NCBI RefSeq assembly: GCF_000346755.1
Contig: NZ_ANNV01000016.1
Span: 1 to 49,819, forward strand
DNA length: 49,819 nt
Direction of reading: 5' to 3'
Origin: Pseudomonas sp. CBZ-4
Lineage (GTDB): Bacteria > Pseudomonadota > Gammaproteobacteria > Pseudomonadales > Pseudomonadaceae
Shown here: positions 38,477-46,591 of the stretch, in pieces
How the letters are laid out: each line of letters starts with the position of its first letter
Position numbering within the stretch: position 1 is the first letter of the stretch
Program-made: the position numbers and the translations under genes
The notes under the pieces: model-generated
Told to the model about the DNA's origin: nothing
Seen by the model: only the letters and a program-made list of their open reading frames with translations
The model's database searches: none

Positions 38477-39670
38477 TTACTCGGGCTGGAACAGGCGGTC
38501 GGCGATCATCGCGCCGATGGGCATGGCTGAGGTGGCGGCCGGCGAGGGCGCGTTGCACACGTGGAGCATTCGTGGGGTCTGGGCGAACAGGAAATCGTGG
38601 ACCAGGCTGCCGTCGCGCATCACCGCCTGGGCGCGGATGCCTGCTTCATAGGGCAGCAGGTCGTCGATCGTCAGCGATGGGCAGTACTTGCGGCACTGCT
38701 CCAGGTAGCCGGACTTGAACAGCGAGTTCTTCATCTCGGTGGTGCCGGAGCCGAGGTTCTGCCAGAGGGTTTTCCAGAAGCCGGGGAAGCTCGCGTACTG
38801 CGCCACGTCGCGCCAGTTCACCGAGAACTTGCGGTAGTTCTCACGGCCCAGGCCGAGCACGGCATTCGGGCCGACGGTGACGCTGCCGTCGATCATGCGC
38901 GTGAGGTGCACGCCAAGAAACGGCAACTCCGGGTCGGGAATCGGGTAGATCAGGTGGTTGACGATGTTGTTTTTCGCCGCGGGCAGGCGGAAGTATTCGC
39001 CGCGAAACGGGATGATCTGGTGGTCGATGGGAATGCCGGCGAGCGTTGCCAGGCGGTCCGACTGCAAACCGGCGCAGACCACCAGGTGCTTGGCTTGCCA
39101 GGTTTCGCCACGGGTATTCACGGTGACTTTGTCGGTGTCTTCGTGGATCGCGGTGACAGTGCGTTCCAGGCAGATCTCGCCACCGCTGCGGCGGATCACC
39201 TGGGCCATGGTTTCGCAGACCTGGCGGTAGTCGACGATGCCGGTGGCGTCGAGGAACAAGCCGCCGAGGCCGACGATGTTCGGTTCACGTTGGCGCAACT
39301 GGTCGGCGTCGAGGCGCTCGACCTGCATGCCGTTGAGCTGGGAGCGGGCGTAGAGGGCTTCCATGCGCTGCATTTCCAGGGGGCTGGAGGCCACCAGCAA
39401 CTTGCCGCACACCTCGAACTTGATCCCGTGCTCCGTGCAGAACTGCTTGGTCTGCTCGGCGCCGCGCTTGCACAGGTCGGCTTTGAGACTGCCCGGTGCG
39501 TAGTAGATGCCGGCGTGGATCACCCCGCTGTTGTGGCCGGTCTGGTGCCTGGCCAGCACCGCCTCTTTTTCCAGGATCACCAGCGAGGCGCCCGGCTGGC
39601 GTTTGAGCAGTTCCATCGCGGTGGCCAGGCCGACGATGCCGCCGCCGATAATGCAAAAGTCATGAATCAT
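38477..39670 (-). CDS. lhgO: L-2-hydroxyglutarate oxidase LhgO
   Basis: This 397-residue FAD enzyme oxidises L-2-hydroxyglutarate to 2-oxoglutarate, passing electrons to the quinone pool. The FAD-binding motif is at the N terminus (DFCIIGGGIVGLATAMELL), followed by HQTGHNSGVIHAGIYYAPGS, a hallmark of the LhgO/DAO group, and VCAGLQSDRLA, and a C-terminal PSPAATSAMPIGAMIAD. The length matches E. coli LhgO (formerly YgaF, about 400). It sits between a FadR-type regulator and an MHS transporter, with an operator copy 45 bases upstream of the start. Confidence 0.93.
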   Translation of the reverse strand: MIHDFCIIGGGIVGLATAMELLKRQPGASLVILEKEAVLARHQTGHNSGVIHAGIYYAPGSLKADLCKRGAEQTKQFCTEHGIKFEVCGKLLVASSPLEMQRMEALYARSQLNGMQVERLDADQLRQREPNIVGLGGLFLDATGIVDYRQVCETMAQVIRRSGGEICLERTVTAIHEDTDKVTVNTRGETWQAKHLVVCAGLQSDRLATLAGIPIDHQIIPFRGEYFRLPAAKNNIVNHLIYPIPDPELPFLGVHLTRMIDGSVTVGPNAVLGLGRENYRKFSVNWRDVAQYASFPGFWKTLWQNLGSGTTEMKNSLFKSGYLEQCRKYCPSLTIDDLLPYEAGIRAQAVMRDGSLVHDFLFAQTPRMLHVCNAPSPAATSAMPIGAMIADRLFQPE

Positions 39671-39714
39671 TGCGTGGGGTACCTAAAGTTGCACATTTCG
39701 GTCTGCTTATCAGG

Positions 39715-39725
39715 TTGTCAGACTA
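39715..39725. promoter_or_regulatory. FadR/GntR-type operator before lhgO
   Basis: TTGTCAGACTA fits the FadR-subfamily operator TNGTNNNACNA. It lies in a 15-base sequence, ATCAGGTTGTCAGAC (39709-39723), that is repeated exactly at 40500-40514 before the regulator gene. A repressor bound here would control lhgO and the transporter. Confidence 0.6.
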
Positions 39726-39773
39726 ATGTTTTTGTTAAAAAAATGGCGTGTCGAGGACACGCTACTTAAAGGA

Positions 39774-40484
39774 TCAACGGGTGGCTGGCAGCTCCAGGCT
39801 CAGGCGCCGCGCCGCAGCACGCAAGTGCGCCTCGGCACTGGCGGCGGCACGTGGGGCGTCGCCGTCGGCGATGGCCTGGTAGAGCGCCTGGTGTTCCTGG
39901 GTCGCATCGGCGGAGCCGGTGGCAAAGCGTGACGCCGAGTTTTCCCAGGCGGTTTTACGGGCGCTGGCCAGTTGGCTTCTGAGGAAGTCATGGAACGCGA
40001 CGAAGTAGTCGTTCTTGCTGGCATCCGCGATGGCACGGTGGAATTCCACGTCGGCGAGGGCGGCGGCTTCGAAGTTGTCGCGGTGGTCCTGCATGGCCTG
40101 CAGGGCGCTTTTCATGCGCTGCAGGTCGGCCTCATCGCGGCGCTGGGCGGCAATCGAGGCGGCTTGGGTTTCGATCCACAGGCGCACTTCGAACATCTGC
40201 GCCAGGTCGGGGCTGCGGCCGTTGGGCTGGGGGAAACGGAACACCGTGCCAGCGGGCGTCTGCGAAATGAACGAGCCCAAGCCCCGGCGCGCAGTGATCA
40301 CGCCATCGGCCTTGAGCTGGGCAATGGCTTCGCGCACCACGGAACGGCTGACATTGAGTTGTTCGGCCAGTTGCTGTTCGGTGGGCATGCGCGACTCCGG
40401 CGGCAATTGGCCGGAATCGATTTCTGCGCGGATCGCACTGACAACCCGCACGACAAGCGAGTCGGGGCGCTGGAGCTCAAGCAT
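39774..40484 (-). CDS. FadR-subfamily GntR regulator of the lhgO locus
   Basis: This 236-residue protein has an N-terminal winged helix (residues 1-75; LPPESRMPTEQQLAEQL, VSRSVVREAIAQLKADGVIT, GLGSFI) and a C-terminal all-helical FCD ligand domain with the metal-site motif LADVEFHRAIADAS. FCD regulators of this type sense 2-hydroxy acids (LldR, LhgR, DhdR). Its position before lhgO and two matching operators suggest it represses itself and lhgO and is released by L-2-hydroxyglutarate; an LhgR-type role is inferred. AAGG lies seven bases before ATG 40484. Confidence 0.92.
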   Translation of the reverse strand: MLELQRPDSLVVRVVSAIRAEIDSGQLPPESRMPTEQQLAEQLNVSRSVVREAIAQLKADGVITARRGLGSFISQTPAGTVFRFPQPNGRSPDLAQMFEVRLWIETQAASIAAQRRDEADLQRMKSALQAMQDHRDNFEAAALADVEFHRAIADASKNDYFVAFHDFLRSQLASARKTAWENSASRFATGSADATQEHQALYQAIADGDAPRAAASAEAHLRAAARRLSLELPATR

Positions 40485-40505
40485 GGGACAACCTTGGTGA
40501 TCAGG

Positions 40506-40516
40506 TTGTCAGACAA
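40506..40516. promoter_or_regulatory. FadR/GntR-type operator before the regulator gene
   Basis: TTGTC-A-GACAA is a perfect inverted repeat and fits TNGTNNNACNA exactly. It lies 22 bases upstream of the regulator start within the 54-base gap behind the MFS gene, a position that would give autoregulation. Confidence 0.65.
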
Positions 40517-40538
40517 TAGTCGCTGCGATTTTATCTTG

Positions 40539-41711
40539 TCAATGTTTGTGTCGCAGTGTGCCGGCCAACAGGATCAAGCCCACCGCCACCGCAAAGGTGG
40601 TTTGCAGGCCAAAAGCCACGGATTGCGGGGTGGCGCGGACGATATCCGGCGTCGCCCAGGCGAACACCGCGCCGAGGGCCGAGGCACCGAAAATCAGGCC
40701 GATATTGCGCGACAGGTTCAGCAGGCCCGACACCGTGCCGCGCCGTGGGCCTTCGACATCACGCATCACCGCGGTGTTGTTGGCGGCCTGGAACAGGCTG
40801 TAGCCCGACGTCAGCAAGACCAGCGCGCCAAGGTAGGCCAACAGGCCGCTGGCCAGCGCCAGTGACAACGCGCCCACGGCCATGATGGCCAGCCCGAGGG
40901 AGGTCATGGGCGAGCTGCCGAAGCGGTCGGTGAGATGGCCGGCAGGCACGCCGGTGGCGGCCGCGACACAAGGTCCCACCGCCATCACCAGGCCCATCCA
41001 CGCCGGCGCGAGCCCCAGGCCACGGGACAAGTAGAACGGGCCGACCACAAAGGTCGCCATCATCACCGCCGACACCAGCGCGCTCATCGCCAGGCCCGCG
41101 CGTAACCCCGGGCTGGCCAGTGCCGACCAGAACGGCGCTGTCACCCGTGCCCCGGGTTCATTCGGCAGATAGCGGTAGGCGAGGGCGGCCGCCAGCAGGC
41201 CCAGCGGCGCGCCGAGCAGGAACAGCGCGCGCCAGCTCCACAGGCTCAACAACACGCCACCGACGCTGGGCCCCATGGCGGTGCCGACGGCCGACAGCGT
41301 GCCGAGCAAGCCCATCACGCGCCCGGTGCGCGCTTTGCTGACCGTGTCGCCGACCATCCCCAGGGTCATCGCCATCATGATCGCCGCACCGAGCCCTTGC
41401 AGCACGCGCGCGGCGATCAGCCAGTGCAGCGACGGCGCCATGGCACACAGTCCGCAGGCGAGGGCGAACAGCAACAAGCCGGCAAGCAACAACCGCCGCC
41501 GCCCCAGGCGGTCGCCCAAGCGGCCCGCGCTGACAATCACGGCGGTGATCGCCAGCAAATAGGCGAGCACCACCCACTGCACCGCGTGAAATGACGCGTC
41601 GAAGGCCAGCACCAGGCTGGGCAGGCCGACATTGGCAATGCTGGTGCCGAGGGAGGCCAGCAACATGGACAGCGACAGGCTGAAAAGGGCGCCGCGTGTG
41701 GATGTGTGCAT
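40539..41711 (-). CDS. MFS drug-type exporter (DHA family)
   Basis: This 390-residue, 12-helix major-facilitator protein has ANVGLPSL in helix 1, the loop motif GRLGDRLGRRRLLLAGLLLF, ARVLQGLGAAIMMAMTLGMV, and the antiporter motif C, TAMGPSVGGVLLS, which is diagnostic of exporters. The substrate is unknown. AAGGAA lies six bases before ATG 41711. It is divergent from the LysR gene, which is its likely regulator. It is also followed by the GntR gene after 54 bases, but the operator there suggests a separate unit. Confidence 0.9.
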   Translation of the reverse strand: MHTSTRGALFSLSLSMLLASLGTSIANVGLPSLVLAFDASFHAVQWVVLAYLLAITAVIVSAGRLGDRLGRRRLLLAGLLLFALACGLCAMAPSLHWLIAARVLQGLGAAIMMAMTLGMVGDTVSKARTGRVMGLLGTLSAVGTAMGPSVGGVLLSLWSWRALFLLGAPLGLLAAALAYRYLPNEPGARVTAPFWSALASPGLRAGLAMSALVSAVMMATFVVGPFYLSRGLGLAPAWMGLVMAVGPCVAAATGVPAGHLTDRFGSSPMTSLGLAIMAVGALSLALASGLLAYLGALVLLTSGYSLFQAANNTAVMRDVEGPRRGTVSGLLNLSRNIGLIFGASALGAVFAWATPDIVRATPQSVAFGLQTTFAVAVGLILLAGTLRHKH

Positions 41712-41824
41712 CTGGGATTCCTTGAATGATCGCTGCTGTCACAACTCTACGGCGTGGCCTAACATGGCGGAAGGCGCATGGATTGCAGTCAATACCTGCA
41801 CAAGACGCCTGATAAGGAGCGCTG

Positions 41825-42709
41825 ATGCCCGACCTGAATCTGCTGATCACCCTGGATGCCTTGCTTGCCGAAGGCAGCGTCGCCGGTGCAGCCAAGCGTT
41901 TGCGCCTGAGTCCCTCGGCCATGAGCCGCGCCCTGGCGCGCTTGCGTGACACCACCGGTGATCCGTTGCTGGTGCGTGCCGGCCGTGGCCTGGTGCCGAC
42001 GCCACGGGCCTTGGCCTTGCGCGAACAGGTCAGCCGCCTGGTGCTGGACGCCCAGGCCGTGCTGCGCCCCGCGCAAACCCTGGACATGGCGCGGGTCGAG
42101 CGCACCTTTACCCTGCGCACCAGTGACGAGTTCGTCGAAAACTTCGGCCCGGCGTTGCTCGCGCGTATCGCGGCGGAAGCACCTGGCGTGCGCCTGCGCT
42201 TCGTCAACAAGACCGACAAGGACAGTGCCTGGCTACGCGACGCCAGCGTTGACCTGGAAACCGGCGTGGTCGATGCCAACGCCAGCCCCGAGCTGCTGAC
42301 CCAGGCGCTGTTTCGCGACCGCTTGATCGGCGTCGTGCGCAGCAGCCATCCCCTGAGCCAGGTTGACATCAGCGCGCAGCGTTATGCCGAGGGCCAGCAC
42401 GTCTACGTGTCCCGGCGCGGGCACGACCGTGGGCAGATCGACGACGCGCTGGAAGCCCAGGGCCTCAGCCGCCAGATCGGCACGATTGTCACCGGGTTCG
42501 CCACCGCCATCGCCCTGGCCCGCGCCACCGACCTGATCGCCAGCGTGCCCGAACGCTACACCGCCCAGCAGCGCGAAGGCCTGCACAGCTTCGCGCTGCC
42601 CTTGGCATTGCCGACCTTTACCGTGGCGATGCTCTGGCACCCGCGCCTGGATGCCGACCTGGGCCATCGCTGGCTGCGTGGATGTTTGCGTGAGGTCTGT
42701 GGGTCGTAA
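41825..42709 (+). CDS. LysR-type transcriptional regulator
   Basis: This 294-residue LysR protein has the helix-turn-helix at residues 1-60 (LLITLDALLAEGSVAGAAKR, LRLSPSAMSRALARLR) and a substrate-binding domain from about 90 (FTLRTSDEFVENFGPALLARI). AAGGAG is 7 bases before ATG 41825. It is transcribed away from the MFS exporter across 113 bases, the standard layout for a regulator of a divergent pump. Confidence 0.93.
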   Translation: MPDLNLLITLDALLAEGSVAGAAKRLRLSPSAMSRALARLRDTTGDPLLVRAGRGLVPTPRALALREQVSRLVLDAQAVLRPAQTLDMARVERTFTLRTSDEFVENFGPALLARIAAEAPGVRLRFVNKTDKDSAWLRDASVDLETGVVDANASPELLTQALFRDRLIGVVRSSHPLSQVDISAQRYAEGQHVYVSRRGHDRGQIDDALEAQGLSRQIGTIVTGFATAIALARATDLIASVPERYTAQQREGLHSFALPLALPTFTVAMLWHPRLDADLGHRWLRGCLREVCGS

Positions 42710-42753
42710 CAGGTACAATCCCCCAGCCTTGACGCGAAACCCCAGGAATGTGC

Positions 42754-43431
42754 ATGTTTGTCCTCACCCGTTACACAACGCCGTGCCCCGCGGCCATCAG
42801 CGACCAGATCCTGCAGATGGTGGTGGACAACCTCACCGACATCAGCAGCGTGGCCCTGCCGCCCAGCAACCTGCTGTACAACATCTACCAGTACGCCATC
42901 GGCTTTGAGGTGCACCTGTACCTGGACGCCTTGAATGGGGCGAAGGGGATTGCGGTCGAGTTGATCGTCGCCACCGCCACACTGGACCCCGAGAACGTCA
43001 TCGGTTTTGTGCTGTGCTTGCCGGTGAAAGATGACCCCGAGGCCTGTGGCATCGCGTTTATGGCGGTGAAGAGCGGTTTCCGGCGCCAGGGCGTGGCGCG
43101 CACGCTGATGGGCGATGTGCTGGAGCGTTATCCGCACGCTGAATTGAGCTGTGCCGTGGAGAAAGTCCCGGCCTTCGAGGCCATGGGCTTTCAGGTCCGT
43201 GGCGCGCGGGGCACCCAGGTGCTGATGAATACCCGCAGCTACGGCACCGACGGGCTGATGGGTGTGCTGGATGTGGCGGCGATCTACAGCTCGCTGGAAG
43301 TGCGGCAGATTCACACCTACCTGCTGCAAAAGCACGGCAAGCGCGCGATGGTGGATGCCGAGAAGCAGCGCGACCGGCACCTTGATCAACTGGCGCGCAA
43401 GGTGCGGTTGTTTGTGCAGGGGCGGGGCTGA
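42754..43431 (+). CDS. GNAT-family N-acetyltransferase
   Basis: The 225-residue protein starts at ATG 42754, with CAGGA six bases upstream; ATG 42748 is too close to that site. The acetyl-CoA loop is FMAVKSGFRRQGVARTLM, matching R/Q-x-x-G-x-G/A. The C-terminal third (VLDVAAIYSSLEVRQIH onward) is an extra helical segment not part of the core GNAT fold. The acceptor is unknown. It stands alone after the LysR gene, ending before a REPIN. Confidence 0.82.
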   Translation: MFVLTRYTTPCPAAISDQILQMVVDNLTDISSVALPPSNLLYNIYQYAIGFEVHLYLDALNGAKGIAVELIVATATLDPENVIGFVLCLPVKDDPEACGIAFMAVKSGFRRQGVARTLMGDVLERYPHAELSCAVEKVPAFEAMGFQVRGARGTQVLMNTRSYGTDGLMGVLDVAAIYSSLEVRQIHTYLLQKHGKRAMVDAEKQRDRHLDQLARKVRLFVQGRG

Positions 43432-43467
43432 TATTCAGTTTTCTGTGGCAGATGTGGTGTCTGCACC

Positions 43468-43552
43468 ATTGCTATTGCAGGCAAGCCAGCTCCCACACTT
43501 GATCGGGTTCACACGGTCAAAATGTGGGAGCTGGCTTGCCTGCGATGAGGCC
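43468..43552. repeat. REPIN, CTGGCTTGCCTGCGAT type
   Basis: ATTGCAGGCAAGCCAGCTCC near 43474 faces its complement ending near 43550, separated by a spacer with partial pairing (GATCGGGTT...GGTC). It lies between convergent GNAT and TetR genes and ends within two bases of the TetR stop codon. Confidence 0.88.
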
Positions 43553-43553
43553 G

Positions 43554-44150
43554 TCACTGCCTACCCACCATCCCGAGAATCATCCCGAGCAACTCCCGCT
43601 GCGCTTCCTCCCGGCTGAGTTCACCGCTGGCCGCCGCCTGGGACAAGGCTTCCGCCGCCCCCAGCATCGCCCGCAAACCAGCCCGGGACACGGTGCCACC
43701 GGGCGCAAACGGCGACAGCGCGGCGCTGCATTTATCGAGGAAGATCGCCTCGTACTGGCGCTTGAGGGTTTCCAGTTCCGGTGAGCTGCTCAACGCCGCA
43801 ATCACCCCGGGGATTTCCCGTCCCTGCAACAACACGCAATCGACATAGGACGCGGCAATCACCCATGCCCGGTCCGCCAACGTCGCATGGCTCGCTTCGA
43901 TGGCCTCGGCAAACACCTGGTTCTGGCGCCCGTCAAAATCGGCATACAGCGCCGCCAGCAACCCCGCTCGGGTGACGAAGTGATCGTAGACCACCGGCTT
44001 GGTGACGCCCGCCAGTTCTGCCAGGCGGCCCAGGGTCAGGGCGTCGGTGCCTTCATCGCGGACCAGTTGCCAGGCCACGTCCAACAGTTGACGCAGGCGA
44101 TCTTCGCGCGACAGGCGGCGACGTGGGGCAGGGGGTTCATGGCTTGACAT
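43554..44150 (-). CDS. TetR-family transcriptional regulator
   Basis: This 198-residue protein uses ATG 44150 (MSSHEPPAPRRRLSRED); an upstream ATG at 44177 would lie inside the operator. The DNA-binding region is residues 15-65, with LTLGRLAELAGVTKPVVYDHF as the helix-turn-helix. The C-terminal ligand domain is unremarkable. It is divergent from the NAD(P)H oxidoreductase across 69 bases filled by the palindromic operator, so it probably represses both genes and is released by an electrophile or quinone-like ligand. Confidence 0.92.
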   Translation of the reverse strand: MSSHEPPAPRRRLSREDRLRQLLDVAWQLVRDEGTDALTLGRLAELAGVTKPVVYDHFVTRAGLLAALYADFDGRQNQVFAEAIEASHATLADRAWVIAASYVDCVLLQGREIPGVIAALSSSPELETLKRQYEAIFLDKCSAALSPFAPGGTVSRAGLRAMLGAAEALSQAAASGELSREEAQRELLGMILGMVGRQ

Positions 44151-44156
44151 GCTTAT

Positions 44157-44183
44157 ATACCAAAAGTAACTTACCAAAGGTAA
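44157..44183. promoter_or_regulatory. Tandem palindromic TetR operator
   Basis: TTACC-AAA-GGTAA (44171-44183) is a perfect palindrome. A second, imperfect copy, ATACC-AAA-AGTAA, sits exactly 14 bases to the left (44157-44169). The pair also reads as two 14-base direct repeats (CCAAAAGTAACTTA and CCAAAGGTAACTTA). It lies between the two divergent starts and would cover both promoters. Confidence 0.65.
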
Positions 44184-44219
44184 CTTAAGCCCAGCCTAAA
44201 CCGAAATGGAGTCAATGTC

Positions 44220-44819
44220 ATGCACGCCTTGATCGTTGTTGCTCATCACGACCCGCAATCCCTGACCCACAGCATCGCCTTGCAAGCCGCTGCCGGGCTG
44301 ACCGCTGCCGGCCACACCTTTGAGATCGCCGACCTCGCCGCCGAAGGTTTCGACCCGCGCTACGGCGCCGCCGACCAGCGCGTGCATCGCGCCCGCGCCA
44401 CGCCGCCAGCGGATGTACTGGCCGAGCAAGCGCGCATCGACCGCGCCGATGCGCTGGTGCTGGCGTTCCCGATCTACTGGTGGTCACTGCCGGGCCTGCT
44501 CAAAGGCTGGGTCGACCGTGTGTTCGTCAACGGCTGGGCGATTGATTACGGCCCAGATATGCCGGTGGTGAAAAAACTGCGGCACTTGAACGTGCACCTG
44601 CTGGCCGTGGGGGCGGCGGATGAAAGTGCGTTCGATCGCCACGGTTATGCCAAGGCCATGCGTACGCAGATCGACCACGGCATCTTTGATTATTGCGGGG
44701 CCAAGGTGCTCACCTCCGAGCTGTTGCTCGAATCGGAAAGCGGCACCGCGGAGGCGCACCTGCGCACAGCGCACGCGGTCGGGCAGGGCTTGTTTCAGCA
44801 GGAGACGGTCGCGGGCTGA
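44220..44819 (+). CDS. NAD(P)H-dependent flavin oxidoreductase (quinone reductase type)
   Basis: This 199-residue flavodoxin-fold protein of the Flavodoxin_2/MdaB-KefF group probably reduces quinones or similar electrophiles with two electrons. The flavin-phosphate loop is VVAHHDPQSLTHSIA near the N terminus, followed by LVLAFPIYWWSLPGLLKGWVD, the FMN/FAD isoalloxazine motif, and FVNGWAIDYG. TGGAG lies before ATG 44220. Its promoter overlaps the TetR operator, so induction by a toxic ligand is likely. Confidence 0.9.
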   Translation: MHALIVVAHHDPQSLTHSIALQAAAGLTAAGHTFEIADLAAEGFDPRYGAADQRVHRARATPPADVLAEQARIDRADALVLAFPIYWWSLPGLLKGWVDRVFVNGWAIDYGPDMPVVKKLRHLNVHLLAVGAADESAFDRHGYAKAMRTQIDHGIFDYCGAKVLTSELLLESESGTAEAHLRTAHAVGQGLFQQETVAG

Positions 44820-44820
44820 T

Positions 44821-45210
44821 TCAGCCTTCGCGAAACAGGTCGTGGGCGTCGAGCAGGCGGTAGGCAATTTCCGGGCGTTTTTCCATGCCCCGGCGAATGG
44901 CGGCCGGAATCGCTTGGCGGGTCTTGCGACACAGGCCTGGAAACGGCTCGATGTCGATCTGGATGCCGCGCATGCTCTTGACTTCGGTGTGCCCCGGCGC
45001 GACCTGCACGCGGATGCCCAATTGCTGGTACATCAGCTGTTGCATGCGCTCCAGGTCTTGCAGGCTCTTGAGGTCTTCGAGGCGCGCGATCAGCTTCTTC
45101 TCTTCCTGGCGCGTGAGGGTGAGGATGCGCGCGTCGGCGCCAGGGTGTTGCAGCAGTTGCTCGCGGTCGCAGTCGCAAGCGCCGGGTGGGCAGGGTTGGC
45201 GAATCGTCAT
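44821..45210 (-). CDS. Conserved-looking 129-residue protein with Cys cluster
   Basis: I do not recognise a named family. The protein opens MTIRQPCPPGACDCDREQLL, with Cys7, Cys12 and Cys14 forming a CxxxxCxC cluster that could bind metal. A charged helical segment follows (LTRQEEKKLIARLEDLKSLQDL). The last 60 residues include PGHTEVKSMRGIQIDIEPFP and end DAHDLFREG. A strong GGAGG lies before ATG 45210. It is 33 bases behind aroA on the same strand and ends one base from the oxidoreductase stop (convergent). Confidence 0.75.
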   Translation of the reverse strand: MTIRQPCPPGACDCDREQLLQHPGADARILTLTRQEEKKLIARLEDLKSLQDLERMQQLMYQQLGIRVQVAPGHTEVKSMRGIQIDIEPFPGLCRKTRQAIPAAIRRGMEKRPEIAYRLLDAHDLFREG

Positions 45211-45243
45211 GTGCTTGGCCTCCCCACTCCATGCGCTGCTGGC

Positions 45244-46500
45244 TCAGTAGCTGAGCTGAACCCCAAGACTGCCCAGGGCCTTCCAGTAGTCAGGATAGGT
45301 CTTGGCCACGCAGTCCGGGTCCTGAATGCGGATGCCCGCCACTTTCAGCCCGGCCAGGGCAAAGCACATGGCGATGCGGTGGTCGGCGTGGGTGTCGATC
45401 AGGGCATTGCACGAGGTGCCGGCCAGCGACGGGTCACTGGCCACGAGCAGGTCGTCGCCTTCGATGGTGGCCAGGCCCGGGCGGATTTCATTCAAGCCAT
45501 CGTGCAGCGCCTGCACGCGGTCACATTCCTTGACCCGCAGGTTGGCCAGCTCGGTGAAGCGCACCGGGGTGTTGTTGAACGCGGCCAGCACGGCCAGGGT
45601 CGGGATGGCGTCCTGCATTTGCGAGCCCACCACTGTGGCCTGCATGTTCGGGAACTGGGCGATCACGGCCTGGGCCTTGGCGTCCGGCTGGGTGAAGTCC
45701 TGCGCGGCGACGCCGATGTCGATACGGCCAGCGGTCAGCACTTCGGCCGCCCACAGGTAGGTGGCGGCGGACGCGTCCGGCTCGATCAGGTAGTCGTGGG
45801 CGCGGTAGCCGGTCGGCGCGACACGCCAGGTGGTGTCGTTGACGGTGTCGACCTGGGCGCCGAAGGCGCGCATGCAGTCCAGGGTAAGGTCCACGTAGCC
45901 ACGGGCGCCGATGTCCTTGCCGGTCAGGGCCACTTCAATCGGCGCTTCGCCACAGGCCGCAAGCATCAGCAGGGCCGATACGTACTGGCTGGACAAACCG
46001 CCGTCGATCTCGAAGCGCTTGGCCTGGACCTTGCCCACGCCGTGCACGGTCACCGGCGGGCAACCGCTCGGGCTGTCGACCTGGATGCCGTTTTCGCGCA
46101 GGGTCGCCAGCAGCGGGCCGATCGGGCGCTTCTGCATATAGTCGTCGCCGGTCAGCACCACGGTGCCTTCGACGGTGGCGACGGCGGCGGTAAGAAAGCG
46201 CATCGCGGTGCCGGCGTTGCCGAGGAACAGCGGTTGCGCCGGCAGTTGCAGCTTGCCGGTGCTGGTGACGACAAAGGTGGTGTCATCCGGCTCGTCGATG
46301 GTCACGCCCATCTGGCGCAGGGCCACCGACATATGGCGGGTGTCATCGCTCTTCAACGCGCCGCTCAGGCGGCTGGTGCCCTTGGCCAGGGCGGCCAGCA
46401 ACAGGGCGCGGTTGGTAATGGATTTGGAGCCGGGGGGCGCGACCTTGCCATTGAGGGGGAAATTGGGCGGTGTAACGGTCACGGTTTTCTGCGAACTCAA
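45244..46500 (-). CDS. aroA: 3-phosphoshikimate 1-carboxyvinyltransferase (EPSP synthase)
   Basis: This 418-residue enzyme of the shikimate pathway joins shikimate 3-phosphate and phosphoenolpyruvate. Motifs are PGSKSITNRALLLAALAKG at the N terminus, LFLGNAGTAMRFLTAAV (the PEP-site glycine loop), DGGLSSQYVSALLM, and late DTHADHRIAMCFALAG. I place the start at TTG 46500 (SSQKTVTVTPP follows), because AGGAG lies nine bases upstream; an earlier TTG at 46521 has no such site. No ATG fits. It is monocistronic or paired with the small Cys-cluster gene. Sensitivity class for glyphosate cannot be read from sequence alone. Confidence 0.94.
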   Translation of the reverse strand: MSSQKTVTVTPPNFPLNGKVAPPGSKSITNRALLLAALAKGTSRLSGALKSDDTRHMSVALRQMGVTIDEPDDTTFVVTSTGKLQLPAQPLFLGNAGTAMRFLTAAVATVEGTVVLTGDDYMQKRPIGPLLATLRENGIQVDSPSGCPPVTVHGVGKVQAKRFEIDGGLSSQYVSALLMLAACGEAPIEVALTGKDIGARGYVDLTLDCMRAFGAQVDTVNDTTWRVAPTGYRAHDYLIEPDASAATYLWAAEVLTAGRIDIGVAAQDFTQPDAKAQAVIAQFPNMQATVVGSQMQDAIPTLAVLAAFNNTPVRFTELANLRVKECDRVQALHDGLNEIRPGLATIEGDDLLVASDPSLAGTSCNALIDTHADHRIAMCFALAGLKVAGIRIQDPDCVAKTYPDYWKALGSLGVQLSY

Positions 46501-46591
46501 GGTACAAGGCTCCTGATGCAAGGCAAGGTGGTACGGAGTGGCCGACGGGCGGACCCGAATAATCGGCCAAACCGGCAGTACTTGTCGAGGT

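Noticed and set aside
41782..41793. ATTG-CAGT-CAAT as a LysR binding site between the MFS and LysR genes
   Set aside because: It is a short palindrome that does not fit T-N11-A with extended dyad symmetry, and such 4-base arms occur often by chance.
46500..46521. aroA start at TTG 46521
   Set aside because: There is no ribosome-binding site before it, while AGGAG precedes TTG 46500 at normal spacing.
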